DNA of 64,000 nucleotides, taken from Clostridium sp. OF03-18AA. GTDB taxonomy: Bacteria > Bacillota > Clostridia > Lachnospirales > Lachnospiraceae. Every line of letters starts with the position of its first letter. Positions within the stretch are counted from its first letter, which is position 1. Under the pieces are notes generated by a model. The model did no database searches. It saw only the letters and a list, made by a program, of their open reading frames with translations, and was not told where the DNA came from. Below are positions 17,157-24,997 of this stretch, piece after piece. Made by a program: the position numbers and the translations under genes. Where the stretch lies: contig NZ_QUEP01000015.1 of NCBI RefSeq assembly GCF_003478035.1, positions 7,995-71,994 of the forward strand, in the 5' to 3' direction.

Positions 17157-17853
17157 AGACAGAGTGCTGGTCGTGGAAGACGACAAGAGGATCAGCAATT
17201 TCATCAAGACAGTGCTGGAAGCGAACAATTACGATGTGATCGTCGCGCAGACGGGAGCGGAGGCATACAGCATGGTGACCTCCCAGTGTCCGGACGTGGT
17301 GATTTTAGACCTCGGTCTGCCGGACATGGACGGCATGAAGATCTTACAGGGCGTGCGGGAATGGTCCGCGATGCCGGTGATCGTTGTGTCGGCGAGAACC
17401 CATGAGAGGGATAAGGTGGAGGCGCTGGATCTCGGAGCTGACGATTACATCACGAAGCCTTTTGGAACATCCGAGCTTCTCGCAAGGATCCGCACCGCGA
17501 TCCGTCACACAAGGTCTGGGATCCCGAATCAGCCGGGCGGACAGACGGGAGTTTTTAAATCCGGCGGATTGACCATCGATTATGACAAGCACCGCGTGTT
17601 TATCGACGGTGTGGACGCGGGGCTGACCCAGAACGAGTATAAAATTGTGAGTCTTCTTGGAAAGTATGCCGGGAAAGTCATGACTTACGACTATATTATT
17701 AAAGAGATCTGGGGACCGAATATGAAGAACGATAACCGGATCCTTCGCGTGAATATGGCGAATATCCGGAGAAAGATCGAGAAGAATCCGGCGGAGCCGC
17801 AGTATATTTTTACAGAGGTTGGCGTCGGATACCGGATCGTGGAGCCGGATTAG
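17146..17853 (+). CDS. OmpR/KdpE-type response regulator
   Basis: A 235-residue two-domain regulator. The receiver has the acidic pair at 12-13, phospho-acceptor D55 in VILDLGLPD, and the conserved TKPFG lysine near 106. The C-terminal winged helix (about 135-232) has the OmpR-type turn with LTQNEYKIVSLL and the recognition region NDNRILRVNMANIRRKIE, close to KdpE. It overlaps the kinase gene by 11 bases, so the two are translated together. A terminator follows directly. Confidence 0.92.
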   Translation: MEIKDRVLVVEDDKRISNFIKTVLEANNYDVIVAQTGAEAYSMVTSQCPDVVILDLGLPDMDGMKILQGVREWSAMPVIVVSARTHERDKVEALDLGADDYITKPFGTSELLARIRTAIRHTRSGIPNQPGGQTGVFKSGGLTIDYDKHRVFIDGVDAGLTQNEYKIVSLLGKYAGKVMTYDYIIKEIWGPNMKNDNRILRVNMANIRRKIEKNPAEPQYIFTEVGVGYRIVEPD

Positions 17854-17895
17854 GACAGGATGCCGCGTTGCAGCGGAAAGGGAATAAGCTATGGT

Positions 17896-17947
17896 AAAAA
17901 CACCTGTTGTGTCCTCTATAAATTTAGAGGGCAGCAGGTGCTTTTTG
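17896..17947 (+). terminator. Terminator after the KdpE-like gene
   Basis: Stem with outer arms CACCTG (17901-17906) and CAGGTG (17935-17940) and an inner stem CCTCTA/TAGAGG, followed by CTTTTTG. Confidence 0.8.
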
Positions 17948-18075
17948 TGTAATAGGGAATTCCGAGGAATTCCCTATTACACAAAAGGCACTAACGTGCC
18001 AATGATGTGCACTCGCGCGAAGATGTAGATTGTCGCAAGCGACCGCGCGAGGCGCGAGATATGCCAAGGCACATT
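17943..18075. repeat. Structured intergenic element: 21-bp perfect palindrome plus nested GC hairpins
   Basis: Starts with a perfect 21-bp inverted repeat (17943-17963 with 17966-17986) separated by only GA. Then comes a GC-rich fold: ATGTGC (18005-18010) pairs with GCACAT (18069-18074), CTCGCGCG (18012-18019) with CGCGCGAG (18044-18051), and GTCGC/GCGAC (18032-18036/18039-18043) stacks inside. No ORF. Like the 39.1 and 41.0 kb repeats it sits directly after a terminator and is rich in CGCG hairpins, so it may belong to the same class of dispersed element. Nothing further is recognisable up to 18202. Confidence 0.8.
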
Positions 18076-18202
18076 CTTATTTATATTATATGTTCGAATG
18101 AAAGTTACGTTTACAGGTGCTGCCGGTATGCGTGAAAATGTCAGCTTTCGCTGTATGAAGCTGGTGAACACTGCAGACCAGGGAATTTTAAACTTGCTGA
18201 AA

Positions 18203-19072
18203 TTATTGTGTGGCAGCAGCCTTCCGGACAAGTTCATCCAATGTCCCGAACCGGTAGCCCATCTCCTCCCACTTCGTCAGCAGCTCATCGAGGATCGCCG
18301 CGTTTGTGGAGGAAGTACTGTGCAGAAGCACGATGGCACCCGGATGGATGCGGCCGAGAAGTTTTTTGAACGCTTCCTCCTTTGTGGGCTGCTGATCCTG
18401 ATACCAGTCCACATAGGCGAGACTCCAGAAGAAGGTCTGATAGCCGAGAGCTTTTGCCATCTGAAGATTCGCTTTGCTGTATTTTCCCTGGGGCGGCCGG
18501 TAGTATCTCCGCATGGTCTCTCCTGTGATCTCTGTGTAGCTTGTTTCGAGGCTTGAGAGCTCTTTCGCGAAGCTTTCCGGATCGCTGATCTTCGACATGT
18601 CCGGGTGGTGGTATGTATGGTTTGCGACAATATGCCCCTCGGAGACCATGCGTTTTACGAGGTCCGGGCTGGTCTCCAGGTAGTTTCCGACGACGAAAAA
18701 CGCGGCGGGAACCTGATGTTTTTTCAGGGCGTCCAGGATCATGGGGGCATTGCCGTTCTCATATCCGGCGTCGAAGGTCAGGTAGATGACTTTCTCGCCG
18801 GAAAGATCGGCGTACCAGGTGTTGTACTGCTTTAATTCATCTGCCGTGGCGTTAGCGACAGGCGGTTTTCCATCCTGCTGGAATGAGAGTCCCCAGTTTC
18901 CGTCCGCAGATGCCGGGACTGACGGAATGACGGTGGCGGCAAAAGCGCCGAGGACATAGGAGAGGGGGAGTAGGATGAGAGCCAGGAGAAGTGCGGCTGG
19001 ACGGCTTCCTGCAAAAATCTGGTCATGATCGCGCGGAAATTTTTTTAAAAGACAGAAAAATGGAAATTTCAT
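18203..19072 (-). CDS. pdaA: Polysaccharide deacetylase, PdaA-like (spore cortex muramic acid)
   Basis: A 289-residue protein with an N-terminal membrane helix (about residues 25-48) and a NodB-type carbohydrate esterase 4 domain. NWGLSFQ before the domain, the metal-site motif TFDAGYENG, HTYHHPD, RPPQGKYS and LLHS are all present and match the PdaA group, which removes the acetyl group from muramic acid so that muramic delta-lactam can form in the spore cortex. The TFDAG rather than TFDDG variant is typical of this group. ATG at 19072 follows AAAGGA. It stands alone, converging on the structured repeat at 17.9-18.1 kb. It supports a spore-forming host. Confidence 0.9.
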   Translation of the reverse strand: MKFPFFCLLKKFPRDHDQIFAGSRPAALLLALILLPLSYVLGAFAATVIPSVPASADGNWGLSFQQDGKPPVANATADELKQYNTWYADLSGEKVIYLTFDAGYENGNAPMILDALKKHQVPAAFFVVGNYLETSPDLVKRMVSEGHIVANHTYHHPDMSKISDPESFAKELSSLETSYTEITGETMRRYYRPPQGKYSKANLQMAKALGYQTFFWSLAYVDWYQDQQPTKEEAFKKLLGRIHPGAIVLLHSTSSTNAAILDELLTKWEEMGYRFGTLDELVRKAAATQ

Positions 19073-19237
19073 GAAATGATATCCTTTTCATGTGGTTCCA
19101 GAGACGTGCAGATGTCTCATGGAACTGCTTTTTATAATATATTCCACCCCAGATATTTGTATTCCATCGCAAAATGTGGTAAGATGTGTTGGTGCGCGTA
19201 AAGCTGCCGGTTCGGCAGTATGAAAGGAGAGAAAAAA

Positions 19238-19855
19238 TTGAAGATTAGGATCCGGAGGATTCTTTTTCCAATACTGTTCTGTCTGGCGGTAGCATGTATC
19301 ATTGAACTTCCGCTTGCGCAGACAACGATTTTCGGGGACGACGTGATCTTATGGGATACCTTGTTCCGCTCAGTCATCGCGGTTCCGATGCTGGTACATC
19401 TTTATAGAGAGGATTCGGTGTTCAGGGGAAAAGAACACTGGAACGGAAAAATCGCGGTTGCGGCATTTTTCAGTGGCGCGGGAATATCTCTGGCGTTCGG
19501 CCTTGTGGTGAGAGCGCTTCAGATCTCTGGCGCGGCCCTGGCAGATGAGAGCCTGTTCACAGGAAATCTGTGGCTGGAGGCTGTGGTGCTTCTGGCGGCA
19601 TCCCCGATCCTTGAGGAATATTTTTTCCGCGGCGTTCTCTATGGAAGATGCAAGGAGCTTGTATCCGCCCCGGCGGCAGCATTTATGACCGCGGCGTTTT
19701 TCGGTGTGTTCCACTGGGACCTTGTGCAGGGAATCTACAGCTTCTTTATGGGGCTGATCCTGGCATATCTTATGGAAAAAACGAATACGGTGAAGGCACC
19801 GGTGGTGTTCCATTTCGCGGCGAATCTGGCGGCACTTGTTCTGGAGTTTTTTTAG
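19238..19855 (+). CDS. CPBP-family intramembrane protease (Abi/Rce1-like)
   Basis: A 205-residue membrane protein with six or so helices. The CPBP signature is complete: ILEEYFFRG (Glu-Glu and Arg), FGVFHWD and VVFHFAANL provide the glutamate and histidines of the glutamic protease site. The TTG at 19238 is chosen because AAAGGAGAG lies eight bases upstream; the ATG at 19220 contains that site within its own first codons. Members process or modify CAAX-like or bacteriocin-type substrates, but no peptide partner is next to it here. Confidence 0.82.
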   Translation: MKIRIRRILFPILFCLAVACIIELPLAQTTIFGDDVILWDTLFRSVIAVPMLVHLYREDSVFRGKEHWNGKIAVAAFFSGAGISLAFGLVVRALQISGAALADESLFTGNLWLEAVVLLAASPILEEYFFRGVLYGRCKELVSAPAAAFMTAAFFGVFHWDLVQGIYSFFMGLILAYLMEKTNTVKAPVVFHFAANLAALVLEFF

Positions 19856-20035
19856 CATGACGGAAAGAGTGTGCTTATATTTTGTATCAAAATCGGTCGG
19901 TTCCGGCGGTCCTGATGCCGCAAAGATGACGAAAAAGGCGGCAGATTGCCGTAAAATCGTAAGGGAATCGTAATTGAATCACCAAAACCCAGATGATAAA
20001 ATAGTCTAGGCAAAAAAGAAAGGCGGGAAAACGAC

Positions 20036-21697
20036 ATGAAAAAAAGAACATTATTCCGCAGTGGTGCGGCGTTTCTTATGGGACTTCTGATGACCGCAGC
20101 GGTGGGATGTTTCACAAGCTTTGCTTATGACAGCGCAAGGCTGAAGGCTTGTTCAGTAGAGAACGGAAACAGCATTTCCGTCACAGGAACAGCTACGACC
20201 GGCGCTTTAAATGAGGGGGAAACTCCGGATGATGGCTATTATTATCTGTTCGAGCTTCACCCATATGAGTCTGAGATAGGCTCCAGAACGGACTACATCG
20301 CATGGAGCAACAAATCCGACAAGTTAAAATTCACCTTAAAATACAGCGGTGATTCCACAGATACGATGCTCTATTCCAGATTTGTGGTTGCGTTAAAGAC
20401 CGGCAGCACCTACACACCGATCAGCAATGCGATCTATGTGACGAATCCGGGCGACGTTGCAAAGTTCCGCGAGGATTACCCGGAGCCGATGAGCAAAAAA
20501 GGACTTCTGATCCAGCTTGATATGCTCGGCGACGCGCTGAACCTGGGTGTAAAGCACACGACGGTCAATATCCCGTATCACCAGCTTGTGGGCGGCAATT
20601 TAAAGTACAAATACAACGGAAAGACCTACAACTTCAACGGTGATCTCATCAAGGATTATGATAAGATGATCAGTGCGTTCTCTGCAAAAGGAATCGTTGT
20701 GACGGCGATCCTTTTAAATGGCTGGAACGACAGCTACCCGGAGCTTCACGAAGCCGGGCTTGCGAAGAGAAAGGAAGCTTTCTACTACGGTTTTAATGTC
20801 TCCACGGAGCAGGGATATGAGACGACCCGTGCGCTGCTCTCCTTTATGGCAGAGCGCTATTCCGGTGCCCACGATGACTACGGCCGTGTCAGCAACTGGA
20901 TCGTCGGAAATGAGATCAACAACAACTTAAACTGGAACTACACCGGTCCGATGGATATCGATTCCTATACAAAGCTCTATTCAAAGGTATTCCGTGTGGC
21001 CTACACGGCAATCAAGAGCCAGAGCCGGAACGCGCGGGTCTTCTTCTCCACAGACTATGAGTGGAAGCGCGCAAACTCCAACCTGATGTACGGCGCAAAG
21101 GATTTTATTGACCGCTTCAACGCCGATATCCGTGACGAGGGAAATATCGAGTGGGGACTTGCCTACCACCCGTACCCGCATCCGATGACAGAGCCGGAGT
21201 TCTGGGATGATGATCAGACGGGCGCTGTCAACAATACAGAAGATTCGCCGGTGGTAAACTTTAAAAACCTCAACGTCCTGACGGATTACTTCCAGAAGGA
21301 CATCATGCGCGATGCAGGCGGAAATGTCCGCCATATCATTCTCTCTGAGGAGGGCTTTACCTCAAAGAGCGCGACCCGTGGAGACGTCTATGATATCCAG
21401 GCAGCGGCATTTGCCTACGCGTACTATCTTGTGGACAACAACCCGTATATCGACGCGTTTATCTTAAACCGTCAGGTCGATGCGGTGATCGAGGTAGAGC
21501 AGTCCTGCTCGTTTGGTCTCTGGACAGTTGACATGTCAAGCCCGAACAGGGTCATCGCCGTTATGCCGAAGAATATTTACAACGTATTTAAATATATTGA
21601 TACAAATAAATCTCTGAAGTATACGGAATTCGCGAAGAAGATCATCGGAATCAACAAGTGGAGCGATGTGATCCCGGGATTTAAGCTGCAGGAATAA
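20036..21697 (+). CDS. Secreted DUF5722 protein, probable glycosidase fold
   Basis: A 553-residue protein with a signal peptide (residues 1-30, cleavage after CFTSFA). An N-terminal beta-sandwich-like part (35-140) precedes an alpha/beta-barrel-like part. WIVGNEINNN near residue 290 resembles the acid/base Asn-Glu of clan GH-A glycosidases, and IILSEEGFTS near 435 sits where the nucleophile Glu would be. These fit the DUF5722 family, whose enzyme activity is not established as far as I know. ATG follows AAAGGCGGG. It is monocistronic with a strong terminator. No sugar-uptake genes are adjacent, so the substrate is unknown. Confidence 0.75.
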   Translation: MKKRTLFRSGAAFLMGLLMTAAVGCFTSFAYDSARLKACSVENGNSISVTGTATTGALNEGETPDDGYYYLFELHPYESEIGSRTDYIAWSNKSDKLKFTLKYSGDSTDTMLYSRFVVALKTGSTYTPISNAIYVTNPGDVAKFREDYPEPMSKKGLLIQLDMLGDALNLGVKHTTVNIPYHQLVGGNLKYKYNGKTYNFNGDLIKDYDKMISAFSAKGIVVTAILLNGWNDSYPELHEAGLAKRKEAFYYGFNVSTEQGYETTRALLSFMAERYSGAHDDYGRVSNWIVGNEINNNLNWNYTGPMDIDSYTKLYSKVFRVAYTAIKSQSRNARVFFSTDYEWKRANSNLMYGAKDFIDRFNADIRDEGNIEWGLAYHPYPHPMTEPEFWDDDQTGAVNNTEDSPVVNFKNLNVLTDYFQKDIMRDAGGNVRHIILSEEGFTSKSATRGDVYDIQAAAFAYAYYLVDNNPYIDAFILNRQVDAVIEVEQSCSFGLWTVDMSSPNRVIAVMPKNIYNVFKYIDTNKSLKYTEFAKKIIGINKWSDVIPGFKLQE

Positions 21698-21722
21698 TTC
21701 AAAAGAATAAAGCTGGTATTTT

Positions 21723-21766
21723 GATCCGGCAGGGCACTTTCAGATATGTGTTCTGCCGGATCTTTT
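21723..21766 (+). terminator. Terminator after the DUF5722 gene
   Basis: A perfect 10-bp stem (21723-21732 with 21753-21762), 20-base loop, TTTT. Confidence 0.88.
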
Positions 21767-21797
21767 CGCTTACAAATGCCAGTTTTACGGGATTTTA

Positions 21798-21826
21798 TTG
21801 ACAAAATCCTGACGAGGGCTTATAAT
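21798..21826 (+). promoter_or_regulatory. Strong consensus sigma-A promoter
   Basis: TTGACA (21798-21803), exactly 17 bases, TATAAT (21821-21826). Both boxes are perfect consensus, implying high expression of the DUF6465 gene at 21912. Confidence 0.9.
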
Positions 21827-21911
21827 GCGCTATGACAATTACTTAGCACGACAACTCAGGAAATGGCAGGAAACAGTTTGGTGTGTCAACATTTTTCGGG
21901 AGGATATCATT

Positions 21912-22313
21912 ATGGCAAAGAAGAACCCAATCGCAGCCGCAGCAAAGAAAATGGCTGCAGCACCGGTTAGCAATAACACTGTAGAAGCAGAGGCAGCAGT
22001 TAAGGCAGAAGCAAAGGCTGAGGCTCCAAAGGCAGAAACCAAGAAGGCAGAGGAGCCGAAGAAGGAGACTGCAAAGAAAGCTCCGGCAAAGAGAACAGCA
22101 GCAAAGGACATCAAGACATCCGTAGTTGTACAGTTCGCCGGCAAGGAAGTTGCAGAGAAAGATCTCATCGCGGCTGTTAAGAAGGCCTACACAAAGAAAG
22201 GCAATAAAGTCGGCGATATCAAGACCATCGAGATCTATGTTAAGCCGGAAGAGAGCGCTGCTTACTATGTAGTAAACGGTGTCGGCGCGGATGATTACAA
22301 GATCGAACTGTAA
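21912..22313 (+). CDS. DUF6465 family protein with Ala/Lys-rich N-terminal tail
   Basis: A 133-residue protein. Residues 1-65 are a low-complexity Ala/Lys/Glu tail of the kind found in histone H1-like and other nucleic-acid-binding tails. Residues 66-133 form a compact domain (KTSVVVQFAGKEVAEKDL to YYVVNGVGADDYKIEL) common in Lachnospiraceae and known only as DUF6465. The start follows GGGAGGA; an upstream open frame crosses the promoter and is not translated. The perfect promoter suggests an abundant protein. Function is unknown; nucleic-acid or envelope scaffolding are guesses based on charge only. Confidence 0.8.
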   Translation: MAKKNPIAAAAKKMAAAPVSNNTVEAEAAVKAEAKAEAPKAETKKAEEPKKETAKKAPAKRTAAKDIKTSVVVQFAGKEVAEKDLIAAVKKAYTKKGNKVGDIKTIEIYVKPEESAAYYVVNGVGADDYKIEL

Positions 22314-22390
22314 TCAGAGTTTCAAAGAAACAGATTTACGGACTGCTGCAGATAGAGACTACGGTCTGTAAAAGAGCAGAGACTAAGAAA

Positions 22391-22425
22391 GAGCGTCCGC
22401 CGGGATTTTCCCGACGGGCGCTTTT
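22391..22425 (+). terminator. Terminator after the DUF6465 gene
   Basis: GC-rich stem (from 22391 to 22420, two wobble positions) with a TTTT tail. Confidence 0.8.
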
Positions 22426-22439
22426 GAGATCAGGAGACT

Positions 22440-23936
22440 ATGGAAAAAGAGAAGAAGATTAAGCTTCCGGAAGCATTCGTGAAAAAGATGGAGAAGCTTC
22501 TTGGCAGTGACGCGGAACCGTTTTTTGAAAGTTATGACGCGGAGCGGAAATTCGGTCTGCGGGTCAATCCGTTAAAACAGAAAAATGGCTGGACGGCAGA
22601 GGCGGGAACGCCTCTGGAAGAATACCTGGGAGGACTTGCAAAAGTTCCCTGGGCGAAGGAAGGATTCTACTACGAGGCAGATATGCGCCCGGGACGTCAT
22701 CCGTTCCATGAGGCGGGGGCATACTATATTCAGGAACCAAGTGCCATGTCCACAGCGGAGGCATTAGCCCCAAAGCCCGGGGAGCGGATTCTGGATCTCT
22801 GTGCGGCACCCGGAGGAAAATCCACCCATCTTGCGGGAAAAATGGGCGGACAGGGGCTTTTAATCTGCAATGAGATCCATCCGGCCCGGGCAAAGATCCT
22901 GTCCCAGAATATCGAGCGCCTCGGTATCGGAAATGCGGTGGTGACGAACATGGATCCGTTTCAGCTTGCACCGGCGTTTCCGGAGTTTTTTGATGGGATC
23001 GTGGTGGACGCGCCCTGTTCCGGAGAAGGAATGTTCCGAAAGGATGAGAATGCCAGAAATGAGTGGAGCCCGGACCATGTCAAACAGTGTGCAGGGCTTC
23101 AGGACGGAATTCTGGACTGCGCGGCAGTCATGTTAAAAGATGGCGGACGGATCGCATATTCTACCTGTACATTTTCACCAGAGGAGAATGAACAGAGTGT
23201 AGCGAGATTTCTCTCGCGCCATCCGGAATTTTCTGTGGAAAAGCCGGAACTTGCGAAGTACTTTTCAGCAGGACATCCGGAGTGGGCAGACGGGAACGAA
23301 GAACTGAAAAAGACAGTCAGGATCTGGCCGCATCTGGCGGATGGGGAAGGTCATTTTCTGGCACTGCTTGTGAAAGGGGAGAGTTCCGGGGACACTGTGA
23401 CGGAGGCAGACAGTCAGAACGCTGCAAAGATCGTGGAAAAGCGGAAGAAGGGCAGCAGGAAAGACAATAGAAAAGATGATGGCGCCCTTTCTGAGGCAGT
23501 CTCCGCATTCCGTGAGTTTGAAAAAGAGAACCTGACGGATGCAGAGGAGCTGGAAGACAGAAAGAAATTTCTGCTGTTTGGAGAAAATCTCTACCTCGTT
23601 CCGGAGATGATGCCGGATCTTAAGGGGCTCAGGGTCTTAAGACCGGGGTTACATCTTGGAACAGCAAAAAAGGGCAGGCTTGAACCGTCCCATGCTCTGG
23701 CCCTGTTTTTAAAGAAAGAGGAAGTGAAGCAGACGGTGGAGGTCGGTTTTGGGGCTCTTGCCTTGAAATATCTCCGCGGAGAGACGCTGCGGGAGGAAGA
23801 TTTTGAAAATCAGGGAATCCCGGCAAAAGGCTGGGTCCTTGTGACGACCGGCGGCATGTCACTTGGGTTTGCGAAAGCAGCCGGAGGAATGCTCAAGAAC
23901 CATTATCCGAAGGGCTTGAGGATTCAGGGAGGCTGA
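22440..23936 (+). CDS. RsmB/NOP-family rRNA m5C methyltransferase (RsmF-like)
   Basis: A 498-residue SAM-dependent methyltransferase. The SAM-binding CAAPGGKSTHLAG motif, the catalytic DAPCSGEGMFRK (motif IV Cys) and YSTCTFSPEENE (motif VI nucleophile Cys) show an RNA cytosine-5 methyltransferase. The C-terminal 130 residues match the RsmF/YebU extension, which in E. coli modifies 16S rRNA C1407. A Lys/Asp-rich linker (about 330-350) separates the two. The ATG at 22440 is only 15 bases after the preceding terminator and AGGAG is adjacent. It converges on the RluA gene with a 14-base gap. Confidence 0.92.
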   Translation: MEKEKKIKLPEAFVKKMEKLLGSDAEPFFESYDAERKFGLRVNPLKQKNGWTAEAGTPLEEYLGGLAKVPWAKEGFYYEADMRPGRHPFHEAGAYYIQEPSAMSTAEALAPKPGERILDLCAAPGGKSTHLAGKMGGQGLLICNEIHPARAKILSQNIERLGIGNAVVTNMDPFQLAPAFPEFFDGIVVDAPCSGEGMFRKDENARNEWSPDHVKQCAGLQDGILDCAAVMLKDGGRIAYSTCTFSPEENEQSVARFLSRHPEFSVEKPELAKYFSAGHPEWADGNEELKKTVRIWPHLADGEGHFLALLVKGESSGDTVTEADSQNAAKIVEKRKKGSRKDNRKDDGALSEAVSAFREFEKENLTDAEELEDRKKFLLFGENLYLVPEMMPDLKGLRVLRPGLHLGTAKKGRLEPSHALALFLKKEEVKQTVEVGFGALALKYLRGETLREEDFENQGIPAKGWVLVTTGGMSLGFAKAAGGMLKNHYPKGLRIQGG

Positions 23937-23950
23937 CGGAACCTGTTTCG

Positions 23951-24871
23951 TTAAAAGACAGGCCCTTCCGGATTTTTGATGTCCGGAAACAGGTTCTGCA
24001 TATCCTGCGGCAGCGGAGCAGAGAATTCAAGCTTCTCCCCGGTCGCAGGGTGGGAAAAGCTCAGATAGGTGGAATGAAGCGGCTGGCGGTCGATCAGACG
24101 GTAGTCCGGGCAGTAGAGAAAATCCCCCGGCAGCGGGTGCCCGATGGCTTTCATATGGACGCGGATCTGGTGCGTTCTTCCGGTCTCCAGCAGGAGACGG
24201 ATGAACGAGAGGTCGGCGTCCTTGTTGTATGCAATAGTCTGATAATGGGTCACGGCAGCATCACCCCGCTCCGGATCGCAGACGCGCTCAATGGTAGAGC
24301 CGTCTTTTCTGGCGATCGGAAGGTCAATGGTGCCGGAGTCAGCTGTCTTTCCGGAAACGATGGCGGCGTATTCCCTGTGGATCGCATGATCCTTCACGGC
24401 ATCTGATAGAATACAGGAGCTGTAGGGATTTTTTGCCAGAAGTATAAGCCCGGAGGTATCCCGGTCCAGACGGTTCACGGCGCGGAATACGAACGGTGTC
24501 TCCTCATTCCTGTAATACCAGGCGATCGCGTTTGCCAGCGTGTTCTCGTAATGTCCCTGAGACGGGTGGACCGGCATTCCGGCAGGTTTGTCGATCACGA
24601 GGACATGTTCGTCTTCATAGACGACAGAGAGATCCGCAGGAACCGGAACGATCTGTTCAGAAGCTTTTTTCTCTGTAACATGGACGTCCAGGCAGTCCTC
24701 CGGCTGGAGGACTGTGTTGGAAAAGACGGTTTTCCCATTTAGGAAGAAACTTTCCGCGGTGTTCCGCAGGTGGACCACAAGGCGGGATGAATAGCCGGAA
24801 TCCAGAAGAAATGCAGCGATGGACCGGCCGCTTTCCGATTCGGTGATTTTGTAGGTTAAAATTACATTCAT
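23951..24871 (-). CDS. RluA-family pseudouridine synthase
   Basis: A 306-residue enzyme. An S4-like N-terminal segment (1-75) precedes the catalytic domain, with VIDKPAGMPVHPSQGH, the active-site VNRLDRDTSG (catalytic Asp) and ETGRTHQIRVHMKAIGHPL. This is the RluA/RluC/RluD family acting on rRNA or tRNA uridines; the exact target cannot be told from sequence. The gene is transcribed opposite to its neighbours. Confidence 0.92.
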   Translation of the reverse strand: MNVILTYKITESESGRSIAAFLLDSGYSSRLVVHLRNTAESFFLNGKTVFSNTVLQPEDCLDVHVTEKKASEQIVPVPADLSVVYEDEHVLVIDKPAGMPVHPSQGHYENTLANAIAWYYRNEETPFVFRAVNRLDRDTSGLILLAKNPYSSCILSDAVKDHAIHREYAAIVSGKTADSGTIDLPIARKDGSTIERVCDPERGDAAVTHYQTIAYNKDADLSFIRLLLETGRTHQIRVHMKAIGHPLPGDFLYCPDYRLIDRQPLHSTYLSFSHPATGEKLEFSAPLPQDMQNLFPDIKNPEGPVF

Positions 24872-24997
24872 GAAATATCCTTTTTGATAAAATACGGGCA
24901 GTCAGCAGATTTCATTGTACCACAGGAAAAATTGCGCGGCAAGTCTTAGAAAGCAGACGCATATGTTGTGATAAATATGCATCGGAAGTCCTGAAAC

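Noticed and set aside
16086..17853. Full kdpDE operon label
   Set aside because: The kinase lacks the KdpD sensor domains and no kdpFABC is present, so only KdpDE-like is used.
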